Origin: Tretioscincus oriximinensis
Lineage: Eukaryota; Chordata; Lepidosauria; Squamata; Gymnophthalmidae
DNA length: 64,000 bases
Direction: 5' to 3'
NCBI GenBank assembly: GCA_022410635.1
Contig: JAJVDF010000139.1
Span: forward strand, 719,683 to 783,682
The notes under the pieces: model-generated
What the model saw: the letters and a program-made list of their open reading frames with translations, nothing else
Databases searched by the model: none
What the model was told of the DNA's origin: nothing
In this document: piece after piece, positions 32,453-43,893 of the stretch
How the letters are laid out: every line of letters begins with the position of its first letter
How positions within the stretch are numbered: position 1 is the first letter of the stretch
Position numbers and translations under genes: made by a program

Positions 32453-33171
32453 GTAAAAACTAAGCTGTTACTCCCAAAGATACCTTTTGTCTATACAGTG
32501 TTGTGGAGTTGCTGCTGTTCAGTTTAAAATATTTTGTTTCTTGACACTAATATCTTAAGTGATTGTTACCATATTTTAGGCTGCTTCCTCATCATAACCT
32601 TAAAATCGCTATTTTTATTAAATCCGTAAAAAACACCTCTGCAAATACTTCTCCACTCATCTCCAATTTTCTTTGCTGCTTCTTGTTTCTCCATAACATT
32701 TCCTGGTAACCTTGTGACATCACATGCGCCATAAGTCATTGCTGCACTTATTTTACTACAAGTCCCAGCATTCTCCGCAAGCCGAGAGCCAATGACCTTT
32801 TTACAGCTAGCCTGAATACACAATTCTGACTGTCCCCACTATATAATCTTTTGAATTTAAAAGTCCACTGCTGAATCAAGAAAAGTGAGCTAAGAGAAAA
32901 ATCGAGACCACCAGCCTTTTTACCTAACTCCGTGAGATAACGGGACAAATTCTGCATAATGTTGCTGCCAACTCACTAAATATCTTTAATGAGGACACAG
33001 CCCCAGTCTTAGCCCTGATCTCTTTGGGGAGTGCATTCTTCCATCTGCTTTGCTGTCTATAGTGAAATTTATGTCTGTTTTCAAGATAATTAGTTCCTTC
33101 CAGATTATCTGTTTCCTGTTTGAAATGAAACTGTGTGAAGTATTCCTACTTGTGTTGTTGTTCTTTTAAAG
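32453..33171 (+). other. TTN: PEVK intron, possible old DNA element
   Basis: 719 nt. 32578-32960 is less AT-rich, beginning TTAGGCTGCTTCCTCATCATAACC, which resembles the GGCTGCAT element ends. Nothing certain. Confidence 0.4.
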
Positions 33172-33252
33172 TGACTGAAGTCCAAAGGAAAAAGGTTGTC
33201 ACTGAAGAAAAAGTATCTGTCACTAAGAAAGAAGAAGCACCTCCCAAAAAAG
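33172..33252 (+). CDS. TTN: TTN PEVK module (VTEVQRKKVVTEEKVSVTKK)
   Basis: 27 codons, phase 1-1, ending EEAPPKKG. Close to mammalian VTE...KRVVKEEKVSIEAPKRE modules. Acceptor cttttaaag, donor gtgaga. Confidence 0.92.
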
Positions 33253-33795
33253 GTGAGATAGACAGGATTTCTCTAGTCACCACTTGCCAGGAATTGAGAG
33301 TGGATGAAANTTTCATTTTGTTCTGTTTGTGAATGCTCAAAAGCAATTTGTGGGTCACTGTGTGAGTCAGAATGTTGGGCAAGATGGGCTCCGGCCTGAT
33401 TCAGCAGGGCTTCTCTTACGTTCTTATGTTGGACACCATCTTATGAACATATTACCCATTCTTTACCATGTCAGCATTTTATTATTGTTAGTTGGGAAAA
33501 CCTTCTTAGAATCCAAGCTCAACAGCTACATTTTTTNAAAAAAATCCTTCTTTAATGTTCAGCAAATACCTTTTTAACTTCAAATGCAATTTGCAATAAT
33601 TGGTGTGACTGCATGTAGAGAAAGACCAGTGTTGGAAGATAAAACATTTTATTTTGCCAACTTAAATTGTCTCTTTGGAACCCAGAATTGTCTTCCTGGT
33701 CCGGTACTGTGTCCATGTATTTGTATTGTTTAAATATTTTCATATTCTGTTATATTTGTCACGAATAAGTAATTAATAATGTCTTTAAATACTAG
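33253..33795 (+). other. TTN: PEVK intron with SINE end
   Basis: 33340-33435 (GTCAGAATGTTGGGCAAGATGG...CTTCTCTTACGTTCTTATG) is the reversed end of the repeat C family. Otherwise nothing. Confidence 0.6.
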
Positions 33796-33885
33796 CTGTG
33801 CCAAAAAAAGTTGTGCCAGCAGAGAAAGTTCCGGAGAAAGTTCCGGTTCCAGTTCCTAAAAAAGAAGTGGCACCACCACCTAAAG
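33796..33885 (+). CDS. TTN: TTN PEVK module (AVPKKVVPAEKVPEKVPVPV)
   Basis: 30 codons, phase 1-1. Starts with Ala (G+CT) instead of Val because the acceptor is atactag, 9 nt downstream of a usual-looking gtctttaaa stretch. Contains EKVPEKVPVPVP, a small internal repeat. Donor gtatat. Confidence 0.91.
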
Positions 33886-35628
33886 GTATATCAGTTTTTT
33901 TAACTGTATAACAGATTTCTTTTCACAAATCAGAATCAGCCACTTGCTAATACTATGAATCTATACCTTCTATGAGCAGCCATTTAGGCCCTATCAAATT
34001 TTCACATTAACAGCAGATAAATTCCTCAAGTGAATTCCAGGAAGTTTCAGTCATTTTACTTGCTAGCACTATGGTTGATTGGCTTGGCTATAAGCCTTAA
34101 TTTGCAATCAACTTCATTGCTAATATACTTTGTTTACTGTGATTATAGGAAATTATGGGCACATTTAATGAGCCGGGGAAAGCATTTCAGCCACACCTTA
34201 ATCTTAGATATATATGTGAATGTAATAAAACAGTAAAATTACCTGTCCCTATTGATCAACAACTGTTGATGGGGAACATCTTACATTTTTCTCAAAATTG
34301 GTTATACTTTTTCAGTTGGTTTAGTTATTTAATCTATTTTCTGTCTTGCATTATACAACTGCATAGGCTACATAGTTGAGAACAATATTTATTTTTATTT
34401 CTATGTGCCCTACACTTGAAAGTCTCAGAGCAGTCAACAATAAAAACAGAATTAATATATTAAAAACAACCATACTGAAAAGTAGATAACATATTATATG
34501 ATAACGTAAAGGTCATTTGGATATTTCGAGCCAAGTCTCCGCATGAATTCTGAAAGTCAATCTTAACTCTTTAGAAACTAACAGAAGGTGACATAAGCTT
34601 TCGTAGACACGTCTACTTCTTCAGGCTTGGAGGCAGGGCCATATTTAGGCAAAATGTGGATACTGATAGTATTAAGAAGATATTAATATTTTTATTGCTT
34701 TTATAATTGTAAAACCCAAAGAACATGAGGGAAGAGAGGGAGTAAAATAAATAAATAAAGTAGAGAAATAAGCAAATAAGTAAGTAAGTAAATTACAGCC
34801 CATGGGCAAAACATAACCTAAATCCAGCCCTGCTTGGAGGTAAACTATATTGGCAATCAGTATGGTTCTTTTGTGATTAACACAATGTGCTTCCAGCCAC
34901 GAGGGGTCCATATACTGAAACAAGAATTTCAATTAATCAGTTGACTAATTATGTGTTCATACATTAAGCAACTGGTTTTTATTGATCTACAGCAGATGTT
35001 AATTTATTGTCTTCAGTTTACTGTGTCTCAGTTGTGTCATTTATGATAATTTGTTTCCAGTAATACATCAATTGTTATTTGTTTTAATGTTTCATTCTTC
35101 TGCATTTGAACCCAAATATTGTTTTTAAGGGTTTTATGCACCTTTCAATTTTATTTTCTGTCATAATTTTGTGTGATTTATCATGTTTTATATTGTACTT
35201 CGTTTAATCTTGTTTTCTGGGAACCACCTTGAGCAATTTCCAAATTGGAAAGGCAGTATACAAATAAATATGATTGATAATTTCATAACTTTTACCCCCA
35301 AAATTACTACTTTTCATGTAAAAGATCTAAAGAGAAAATCCCATTTCTATTCTTCATCTCCCAGAAATTAAATGTGATTTCATTTTCAACTCTATTACAT
35401 GTATGTCTGCTTTCATATGGTGTAATTAAAATGGTCTTTATTAGAATGTCTTGGTGGAACACATATGTCTGTGCAAGCAAATGTCTAAAGTGTTTGCTTC
35501 TGTTATATGTCCACGTTGATATTCTTTATTAGAAAACTGTGTCTTAAAGTGAACATGTATGTTGCAACTTTTAAATTAATAATCAAGTTAAAATTTGAAT
35601 TCACAATGTAATTTATCTACCCTTGAAG
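33886..35628 (+). other. TTN: 1.7-kb PEVK intron
   Basis: Holds a repeat D fragment at 34573-34626 (TAAGCTTTCGTAGACACGTCTACTTCTTCAG), a repeat at 34660-34835 shared with 46090-46235 (CATGGGCAAAACATAACCTAAATCCAGCCCTGC) and a tail at 35195-35270 (GAACCACCTTGAGCAATTTCC...TACAAATAAAT). Confidence 0.65.
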
Positions 35629-35712
35629 TGCCAGAAGTACCAAAGAGAGTTGTGTCAGAAGAAAAAATATCAATTGCTGTTCCCAAAAGAAAAGCACCTC
35701 CACCTGAAAAAG
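35629..35712 (+). CDS. TTN: TTN PEVK module (VPEVPKRVVSEEKISIAVPK)
   Basis: 28 codons, phase 1-1, ending RKAPPPEKG. Acceptor cccttgaag, donor gtactt. Isolated between introns of 1.7 and 1.2 kb. Confidence 0.93.
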
Positions 35713-36930
35713 GTACTTCACCTTTAGATGAAACAAAAATCAATAAAGTTCAGATAAATAATATCCTAGCATATTTAACATACAAAGTATTTATCTAATA
35801 TTCAGTAGTCCCACAAATCTTGGGGGAGAAACTTCTTTTGCTTTAAATTTTCTATTATCGCCCAAAATATTTTGGCAAGCTATCTGAATAGATTATGTAT
35901 GCTTACAAATCTTAGTTTCCTTGTTTGACTCAGCAAGAACACATTGTTTTCAGGGTATCTGAAAAACATCTCTAACCACTTCATTTTGAGTTTCCCTCTC
36001 ATTTTTGTTGTGACTACAGTATTTGAAAAGGGCCATGAATCCCCAAACTAGCAAGCTGGTAAAACACATACAATAAATATGGGTATGTATATCCAGCTAA
36101 AATATGCCCAGCATAAATATTTAGGAGTGAGGCCTGGATTGATTTGAACCTTGGGTGCATCCACAGGCCAGCCTCAAAGCTGGATGGAAGCACCATGGAG
36201 TCTGCTCTGCCTCACTGCATTATGGTTCTTCAGTGTTCAGTGAGCTGAAAAGCCCTGTTGCCCCACTCCTTCTGAGAGCAGGGAAATAGCGTTGCAGTCA
36301 TGAAGCTCACCAGCAGCCCACCACCATTTTCCTATGTGCCCTGCTCCATTCCTGCTGGAGCGAGAGCTTGCCGATTAGTCTCATAAGATGACGCTCTGTT
36401 AGCCAATCAGGAAAGGCAGTGCGAAGGAGCAATGTCATCGCACATTGACGTGCAGGAGCAGCATTTTGCCATGGCAGCAGAGTGCTCTTCATGAATAGGA
36501 CTCCCACACCAACATGTAACAACAAGATGTGTGGGGGCATAGCCCAGGATAACCTGATATCCCATGCTATAACCCTGTCTATGGAGGCAATCCAATTTGG
36601 CAGTCTTAATATGTCCATCTGAAAGAAATTTTAAAAGTAACCATGTTGATTCCAGAGTCCTCCATGAGGCCAGCTGGGTGACCTTGGGTCTGTCAAAGCA
36701 TTTTAGAACTCTCTCAGCACTGCCTACTTCACAGGGTGTCTGTTACAAAGCCATGTGTGCCAACCTTTCGGTGAAAAGAGTGTTATAAATAAATGTTATT
36801 TTAAAAAATATTATTAAAATTAAATTGTCTAATAATGGCCAAAGGAAAAAAGAAATTTTGAAAGGGATTGTGATTGTCTAATTAAAAAAATTATCTGCTC
36901 ATATTCAAATTACTTTGTTTTTAATAACAG
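35713..36930 (+). other. TTN: PEVK intron with GC-rich segment and SINE end
   Basis: 36130-36600 is a GC-richer unidentified segment. 36655-36800 is the 3' part of a tRNA-type SINE (GCCAGCTGGGTGACCTTGGG...CTACTTCACAGGGTGTCTGTT). Confidence 0.6.
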
Positions 36931-37005
36931 TGGTGGAAGAACACTGGGGTTATTCAGAGGAACTATCTGTTTCTCTTCATGCAGAGGAGGAGGTATCATA
37001 TGAAG
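36931..37005 (+). CDS. TTN: TTN PEVK exon, E-rich (VVEEHWGYSEELSVSLHAEE)
   Basis: 25 codons, phase 1-1, acceptor ataacag, donor gtatga. Homologous to mammalian SAEEEWSYSEEEEGVSISVYREEE; the Trp/Tyr-bearing core is kept. Followed by a 2.0-kb intron. Confidence 0.92.
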
Positions 37006-39017
37006 GTATGAAATTTACTGGAATGATACCCTGGTAAAAGGCCAAGTAATATTTAGTGAAGCATCTTCTATGTTTAAAATTGTATGTTAGCTTTTTTTTT
37101 TAAGTAATCTAGTAGTGGTCCACTGGTTCTTTTGAAGCTGTCTTTAAATAGACAAGAAAATTAGTATTTCTGCCAATTGTGCCCCCTCCCCTTGCATGAA
37201 TGGGGAAAATGGCATAAAGTCTCCTGAAAAATAAGAGCATAGCTTTAAAAATACAAAAAAAAAATTCTGACAAAAATGATTTCTTTGTTTCTCATTGGAG
37301 GGACACAAGGTGCAGGTTTTAATATATCTAATAAGCCTTTTTCTTTCATAATCAAAAGTATTTGATATCTTAAGAGACCCAAAGGGCATTATTATTACAA
37401 TGAGAATGCTTCAATCAATGAAGGATCACAATACATTCAGATATCATGCTGGTATATTTGGACATACCAGAATAACACATTGATATTTCAGAGATTATCC
37501 GCATTCTGTTCTGGAATCTTATCCTATTATATACAGTATATTTGGCATTTGACGATCGTCAGGGGATGCCAGACCAGCACCCACATCTGAGCTGAGGTGC
37601 TGTCCAAGGTGCTGGGTTGATACTGGAACTCTGGCAGAGAAAGGGAAGAGAGAAAACCTTTCTCTATCTCCTGAGAGGAAATCTTAGAAACCACCCCTGG
37701 AAAGGGAGGCACATAGTTTTTTTGTTGTGTTTTGTTTTTTTGAGGGGGAGATGAAACAAATTCTGAGGGGCAGAATGCTAGAGACCGTTGCAATTTCAGT
37801 AATAGGCTTATCAACTAATATCTAAATAAAGCACAATAAGTAGGTAACATCTGACCTTTGGGTATAGGGCGGGGTATAAGAATAAATAAATAAATAATGT
37901 ATATATTTTTAAAAAATCAAATATTTTTATCAATGTGAATTTTGCATATGTATATCTTAAGAGACCCAAAGAGCGTTATATATATGGACGCAAAATTCAA
38001 GTAGATATAAATACATGGCTTTTTTAATGAGGTCCATTAAAAAAAAGCTGCCTAACTTCACTAACAGTAATGTGTACTTTCATTCGGAAATGTTTCCCTT
38101 CAGCATAATCTAAGGCAACAGCACAGGCTCAGGAATGCATTTTAGGATCTGTTATAACACATCTATAACACTTTAGATATGTTGTAAAAGATCTCTAAAA
38201 CACATTACTGAGATCTGTGCAAATAGGGCTTTAAAAAACAAAGATTGTTATAAGTGTTCAATAAAACTGATCAGGAGAATACAGAGCAGGAGAATAACTC
38301 AGGGGTAATGTAAATATTGAGCAAGGATCCTCAGTTCAGATTTGGCACTGGTCATATCTCTATAAATGAAGAGGATGTTTGAAAGGTGCCTTGGTTGCTT
38401 TAAGGCAGGAGATCTTTTTGCTTTCATTTTGGAGCAAGAAGTGGAACTCCAATGTGCCCTCCATTAATATTGGCAAAATCACTCCCTTACAAAATGGCAC
38501 TTCAGACAGTGACATTTACTAGTAGGGTGAAATAATCAGGAAGAAATGACAGCAGCAGAAGACACTACCATAATGAATATTTTATAAATGGAAGGTGCAT
38601 ATCCCTTGCTGTCTTCTAATGTTTTCAAAAAGAAGACTCTTTGTATTCTTTTGAAAAAATACTATTATGTGGACATTATTGATTATTTTAATATCACAAG
38701 GAATATGATTTACTGAAAGTTATCAGTCTTCCTAAATATTGTACACGTAGGAAACCCAACATGCACTAAATTTTCATGATATGATCTCAGCAAGTGTATA
38801 TAACACTTTTATTTCAAAAATGTGTGAAGGACATTAATTAGGGGTATTCAAATCGAACTATCCAACTGCTTGTTTGTTTTTTGTTTGTCAATTGAAATAC
38901 TTCTTTTTTGTCAACTGGGCTTGTCTGTCAGATTCTTTTTTTTGTTAAATTCCTTGTGCCTTTTTGTGGTCTTCTGTAAATCCACTCTTTCAATATAAAT
39001 ATACCATGTCTTTAAAG
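37006..39017 (+). other. TTN: 2.0-kb PEVK intron, longest in the window
   Basis: A LINE-like tail lies at 37850-37900 (CTTTGGGTATAGGGCGGGGTATAAGAATAAATAAATAAATAA). The remainder is AT-rich with no element or exon recognised. Confidence 0.6.
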
Positions 39018-39101
39018 TTCCCGAAGAACCTGAGAGAATTCCCACAAAGGAGAAAATCCCAATATCTATTTCGGCTAAAGTGAAGAAACCACCAGCTAAA
39101 G
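39018..39101 (+). CDS. TTN: TTN PEVK module (VPEEPERIPTKEKIPISISA)
   Basis: 28 codons, phase 1-1, ending KVKKPPAKG. Acceptor gtctttaaag, donor gtacat. More Ile/Ser than typical modules. Confidence 0.93.
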
Positions 39102-39252
39102 GTACATTTGATATTGTACCAAAGTGTGTATTTTATGTTGTGTTTTGTATGTGACCCTTGTATCTCTGTAAGCTTCTTATATTTGACTTAATTCTTCCAA
39201 TTAGTTTAGAAAGATATATTCGCTAAGTCTCTCGAAAATTCATTTTTTAAAG

Positions 39253-39567
39253 TGCCTGAAGTCCGTAAGACTGTGATTCAAAAAGAAGTGGTCCATGTAG
39301 AAGTCCCCCAATATGAAGAAGAGGAAGAGGCTCCCCAATATGAAGAAGAGGAAGTCTCTCGATATGAGGAAGAAGTCAGCTATTACGAGAAGGAAGTAAC
39401 TCATTACGAGGAAGAAGTACCTCCTTATGGAGAGGAGGAAGCTCCAGAGTATGAACAAGCTCCAGAATACGAAGAAGCTCCAGAGTATGAAGAAGCTCCA
39501 GAGTACGAAGAAACTCCAGAGTATGAAGAAGCTCCAGAGGTTCCTCCTCCACCTCCGCCACCTAAAG
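39253..39567 (+). CDS. TTN: TTN PEVK exon, E-rich with 18-nt tandem repeat
   Basis: 105 codons, phase 1-1. Opens VPEVRKTVIQKEVVHVEVPQ, then YEEEEEAPQYEEEEVSRYEE and related blocks, then five copies of APEYEE (one of them TPEYEE) encoded by an 18-nt tandem repeat from 39441, and ends PPPPPPPKG. It combines a basic start, a long acidic middle and a polyproline end. Acceptor ttttttaaag, donor gtaaaa. The repeat may vary in length between individuals. Confidence 0.94.
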
Positions 39568-40005
39568 GTAAAAATTATATTGCTGAGGAACTACTCTTTT
39601 TACACAGTTGTTCTTAACAGTTTGGGGACTGTGGTTTTGTGAATGTGTTTTGCTATTGTTTTCAGTACTTTTGCTCTATCTTTTGTGCTCAGGACATTAG
39701 GCTGCATCCAAAAGGTGGTTGAAAATCATACAATCAATGAGGTTTAATGTAATTAAATATTCCCCTACATTTTTTTTCCTAGACTCCAACATCAGGTTTT
39801 TAATGTACAGCTATTGTGTAAGATCTAATAAATTGAATACTGAATAGCATTGGATATTACACATTAAATTTAGGATGCCTGGATGCAACAATAAGTTAAA
39901 TTAGCTTAAACCCGGGGCTCAGTATGTACAAGTAAGCCATTTCATGTAATGTGCGTCATTTCTTTGTTTGCCCTTTATGTTAAATTTGAACAACTATCTT
40001 TAAAG
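39568..40005 (+). other. TTN: PEVK intron, 438 nt
   Basis: 39700-39890 is bounded by TTAGGCTGCATCC and GCCTGGATGCAAC, resembling the GGCTGCAT inverted-repeat family; otherwise nothing. Confidence 0.45.
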
Positions 40006-40092
40006 TGACTGAAGTGCCTAAGAAGCCTACTCCTGAGAAAAAGGCTCCTGCTGTGCCTGTCCCCAAGAAAAAAGCGGCCCCTCCAGCCAAAG
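40006..40092 (+). CDS. TTN: TTN PEVK module (VTEVPKKPTPEKKAPAVPVP)
   Basis: 29 codons, phase 1-1, ending KKKAAPPAKG. Acceptor tatctttaaag, donor gtatcc. Confidence 0.94.
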
Positions 40093-40276
40093 GTATCCCA
40101 TCATTTCTTTTAATACCTTCCCCAAAGTCATTTTTGTCTGGTTTTTGTTGTGCTGGTAATGTGGGCAGTCGAAGGAATATGTTCTTGCTGTGTTTGCCAT
40201 TTGTCTTTCTTTTAATGTTACTGTTTAAATGTGCTGTGAATAGTGTCCTCAGCAATCTCAAACCATATCTTTAAAG

Positions 40277-40354
40277 TGCCAGAAGTGCCAAAGAAACCAG
40301 TGCCTGAAGAAAAAGTTCCCGTTCCTAAACGGAAGGAAGCCCCACCTACTAAAG
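40277..40354 (+). CDS. TTN: TTN PEVK module (VPEVPKKPVPEEKVPVPKRK)
   Basis: 26 codons, phase 1-1, ending EAPPTKG. Acceptor tatctttaaag, donor gtaaat. Preceded by a 184-nt intron. Confidence 0.94.
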
Positions 40355-40555
40355 GTAAATAAGTGTGGTGCTTGCAAAGTACTAGTGAACACAACGTCTC
40401 CTTCTCCCTGTTCTTTGGTTAATTTAATATGCGGAGAAGATTATTATGTCTGTGTTTGTGTGTGTAGGTTGCTTGTGAGTTCTTGTGTGACTCTTGTATT
40501 AAACGAATCATCATAATAAATGGGGTAGTCACAGTGTTGTGTCTTTCAATCTAAG

Positions 40556-40609
40556 TACCAGAAGTACCCAAGAAAAAGGTCCCTGAAGAGGAATTGCCCC
40601 CTGCTAAAG
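40556..40609 (+). CDS. TTN: TTN PEVK module, shortest (VPEVPKKKVPEEELPPAKG)
   Basis: 18 codons, phase 1-1. Keeps only the module ends (VPEVPKK and PPAKG), as if the middle had been deleted. Acceptor caatctaag, donor gtatac. Confidence 0.92.
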
Positions 40610-41161
40610 GTATACCACCTTGTGACATATGCAGGCATTTCTAACATTGCTCACTTAAGAAACATAGCATGGCAATATTTCCTAAGAGAGTTGATAAGTT
40701 CAACTACCGCATGTCTGTCAGTCTCCTTGTGATCTATATGTGTCAGTAGCCAACTATTTATACTCTTCTTTTAATTACTTTATGTTTTATTGGCAAAAGA
40801 CTCAAGCTATGTCCCAGATTAACATTGTCAAAAGTAACCTCTGTAATAACGAAAGAATTATCCTGCAAAATTAGAATCAGTTCTATTTAAAATTCTATTT
40901 AAAGACACTCGTAATTGTGCTTTTTAAATGTCTGTTTGTTCATAAGTAAATGACTGTTTTCTATTCCTGTATAACAAACATGAAAGCGTGTTCCAACTAG
41001 TATGATGTGCTATTAACTGTGATAAAGCAACAAATATGTATAGTGTGTTTGTAGTCATGGTTTTCTAAACATTCTGTATATGTTTGGTTTTTTTGTTTAT
41101 TTGTTTTCCTTTACCATTGTGTCTTTGATATTAAAAAGCCAGTTTCTTAATATCTTTAAAG
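40610..41161 (+). other. TTN: PEVK intron, 552 nt
   Basis: T-rich sequence with no element recognised. Confidence 0.6.
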
Positions 41162-41245
41162 TACCCAAAGTACCCAAGAAAGCTGTTCCTGAAGCAAAGG
41201 TTCCTCTTTCTGTGCCGAAAAAGCCGGAACCTCCACCAGCTAAAG
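41162..41245 (+). CDS. TTN: TTN PEVK module (VPKVPKKAVPEAKVPLSVPK)
   Basis: 28 codons, phase 1-1, ending KPEPPPAKG. The usual PEVP start is PKVP here, making the module more basic. Acceptor tatctttaaag, donor gtatat. Confidence 0.94.
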
Positions 41246-41395
41246 GTATATTAACCCATCCAATCTACCTTCTTCATCAAACCATTTATTTAAATAATTC
41301 TAAATGCTGTGCTTGTTGTGTGTCAAGTGTAGTTGCTCTTTGTCAACTCTGTATGTTGCATCTCTGAATCACTTTCTTCAAATTAAATCTTGAAG

Positions 41396-41479
41396 TGCCA
41401 GAAGTACCTAAGAAACATGTCCCAGAAGAAAAACCACCTGTTTTCGTACCTGAAGAAAAGGAACCGATACCAATCAAAG
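41396..41479 (+). CDS. TTN: TTN PEVK module (VPEVPKKHVPEEKPPVFVPE)
   Basis: 28 codons, phase 1-1, ending EKEPIPIKG, so the PPAKG ending is altered. Acceptor aaatcttgaag, donor gtacat. Separated from the previous exon by 150 nt. Confidence 0.92.
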
Positions 41480-41715
41480 GTACATCAATTCATCATTGAA
41501 GACCACTATCAATCAGAGCAAAAAAGTCAATCTCTCATACAAATGATTAAAAGTTCTATTGTGTTCAGTAGCAAGAAATCACAAACATATAAGCATGTAT
41601 TTATCTATGGATTTTCTTGGTTCAATTTTATCCTTTGGAAAGGATCTGAACAAGTCATTGGGAATAATGGAAGCAGGCCTCGTTTAAGTTGTCTTTGCTT
41701 CATAATGGTGACAAA

Positions 41716-42094
41716 GGCTGCATACACATGTCATAATGATGTCTGCAAAGAAGTGCCATCCCAGCAGCTCCTGCAGACATAATGGTGGGTTGTGAGTGAA
41801 CATAGTCGCTACAGACCTATCGTGCTGCAAATAAAATGAATGCTGATTTTTCCAGCTCTCATGGCTCTATGTGCCGAAAACCGGTGCCTTTTTTGAATGT
41901 GGCGTGCTCGCCGGGCCCTTCACCAATTAGCAGCAAGTCCTGTAAAACAGGCCAAGGAGGGGGAAGGCTGCTATCGGTCACGCATGGGCTAGTGCTTCCT
42001 TCCTCACAAACCGCCGGCACACTATCTATGCAGACGGCCAGCCAACCATGATGACAGGATAGCCTATTTTGAAGCCCTGCATGTGGATGCAGCC
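41716..42094 (+). mobile_element. 379-bp terminal-inverted-repeat element, copy 2
   Basis: Ends GGCTGCATACACATG and CATGTGGATGCAGCC match as inverted repeats at 14 of 15 positions. Interior order (TAATGATGTCTGCAAAG, TCCCAGCAGCTC, GAATGTGGC.TGCTC, GTGCTTCCTTCCTC) is the same as copy 1 read in reverse. It fills a third of intron 41480-42578. Confidence 0.85.
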
Positions 42095-42578
42095 AAAGAC
42101 TAAATCTTTCCTTATTTACATGGAAATAAGTTTTGTTCTTTTAGGAGAACTGTAGCCAAACCGTTTTAACATTTTGACCTTCAAATAAAGTGATCTTTAA
42201 AGAATGGGTGTCTTTGAGGCAGGAAAAAGATATATCTCCAGCCTTTAGATTTTTTCAATATATATATCACAGATCGCTTTTGGACCTAATTCTAGATAAA
42301 TATACACAGCAACAATCTGTGCATTTTCTAAATCTTAACCAGCAGCTTTCATAAGAAATATCTTTTTTTTAAAAAAAAGAGACATAGTTTAAAAGTGGTC
42401 GATGCAATAGCTTCTAGATGATATTGCTCCCAAAACTAGTCACAGAATCTACAAGGCTAATGAAAGACCTTTGATTTTGAGCCACTATTGTTCTTATAAC
42501 TCAAAGCAGAATACATTTCACTTTGAGAATATGTTTTTAAAAAACGGTATTGATCTGAATATATAAATATGTTTAAAG

Positions 42579-42662
42579 TCCCAGAGGTGCCAAAGAAAGT
42601 GGTTCGTGAAAAGAAAATTCCTGAAGTTGTTCCCAAAAAAGCGGAGCCTACTCCTGCAAAAG
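42579..42662 (+). CDS. TTN: TTN PEVK module (VPEVPKKVVREKKIPEVVPK)
   Basis: 28 codons, phase 1-1, ending KAEPTPAKG. Acceptor tatgtttaaag (G in place of C in the recurrent motif), donor gtacat. Confidence 0.94.
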
Positions 42663-43034
42663 GTACATTAGTTAATATAACCAAAATATTAATATGGCAT
42701 CGTTGAGCTAGCTTTTCTTCAACAGGACTAACAAGCCAATTCAACCAATTTTCTAAATTAACCCCTTGTTTGTCCTGTGATTGTTAAAATAATTTACTTG
42801 GTCCAGGATGTTGCTTGAATTTTGTCTTTTTGTGTTTCTTTGTAATAAATGTATAATTGTTCTGGAATTCCTGTATGATCTATGTCGCTCTTGAAGGCCA
42901 CATGGTCATTCTTAACCAAGATCCATCTTATTACTGGTACATAATTTACTTTTGTTGCTGCTCCTAGCTTTTTAGAATTTCTTTAGAACTGTCTTTTAAA
43001 ACATGTATTGAAGAAAACTCTATTTTTTTTTAAG
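42663..43034 (+). other. TTN: PEVK intron, 372 nt
   Basis: No element recognised. Confidence 0.6.
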
Positions 43035-43109
43035 TGCCAGAAGTTCCTAAACCTGCACCGGAAGAAAAAGTGCCTGTCTCCAAAAAGGTGTCCCCTCCTC
43101 CAGCAAAAG
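43035..43109 (+). CDS. TTN: TTN PEVK module (VPEVPKPAPEEKVPVSKKVS)
   Basis: 25 codons, phase 1-1, ending PPPAKG. Acceptor tttttttaag, donor gtatgt. Single K after the PEVP opening, shared with the next exon. Confidence 0.93.
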
Positions 43110-43204
43110 GTATGTTTATCTAGATGCTTATTTGAATGGTTTTTGTACATATCAATAGGAGTAAATATAAAAGCATTCTGTTAATAGTAAATGGGTTTGT
43201 ATTT

Positions 43205-43520
43205 TTCAAATAAACAATTGTGTTAGTCTGGGTCCCTTGGAGACTAACAAGAAAAGGGTATACAGCATGAATTTTTGTAGTCAAGTCTATTTCTTCAGAT
43301 GCTAGGAAACAAATGCCAGGGACAGATTATATATGTAGCAAATTGAATGCAGGAAATAACAACAGACATGTACATGAGGCTGAGGGGATTAGCTATGTCA
43401 AGTACAACATTAATCCTCTTCTGTGGAGGGAAGAGCATGGAGGACCTACCATTTGAAGAACTGATGATATCTACAAAAGCTCGTGCTGCTTCCCTTTTTC
43501 TTGTTAGTCTCTAGGGTGCT
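43205..43520. mobile_element. repeat D copy with inverted halves
   Basis: TTGTGTTAGTCTGGGTCCCTTGGAGACTAACAAGAAAAGGG near the left faces CTTCCCTTTTTCTTGTTAGTCTCTAGGGTGCTATG at the right, with AATTTTTGTAGTCAAGTCTATTTCTTCAG between. Intron 43110-43607 holds little else. Confidence 0.7.
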
Positions 43521-43607
43521 ATGAGGTTTCAGGTTCTATATTTATATATGTGATATGATATCCGTGAAGACAGGAATTGTCTCTAAAACACTATAATGTT
43601 TTTAAAG

Positions 43608-43664
43608 TGCCCGAAGTTCCCAAACCTTTCCCAGAAAAGAAAGTGCCAACTCCACCTCCAAAAG
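43608..43664 (+). CDS. TTN: TTN PEVK module, short (VPEVPKPFPEKKVPTPPPKG)
   Basis: 19 codons, phase 1-1. Shares the VPEVPKP opening with the exon at 43035. Acceptor gtttttaaag, donor gtatgt. Confidence 0.93.
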
Positions 43665-43827
43665 GTATGTCCAATTCAAGAACCTTTTCATTTTCAAATT
43701 AACAATTATTTGTGCTTCATCTAAAGACTGAAGCTTCTTAATACGTAATGTAAATATATGTAGTGTCTTTCATGTTTATCGTGGTAGTTCCAAATTAAAT
43801 TCTTAAAACAACATCCTGTCTTTAAAG

Positions 43828-43893
43828 TGGCTAAACCTGTACCAGAAGAGAAAGAACCCCCTCCCAAAAAGCTGCCGGCTCCTCCTGCCAAAG
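43828..43893 (+). CDS. TTN: TTN PEVK module (VAKPVPEEKEPPPKKLPAPP)
   Basis: 22 codons, phase 1-1, ending PAKG. Opening truncated to VAKPVPEEK. Acceptor gtctttaaag, donor gtacat. Confidence 0.93.
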
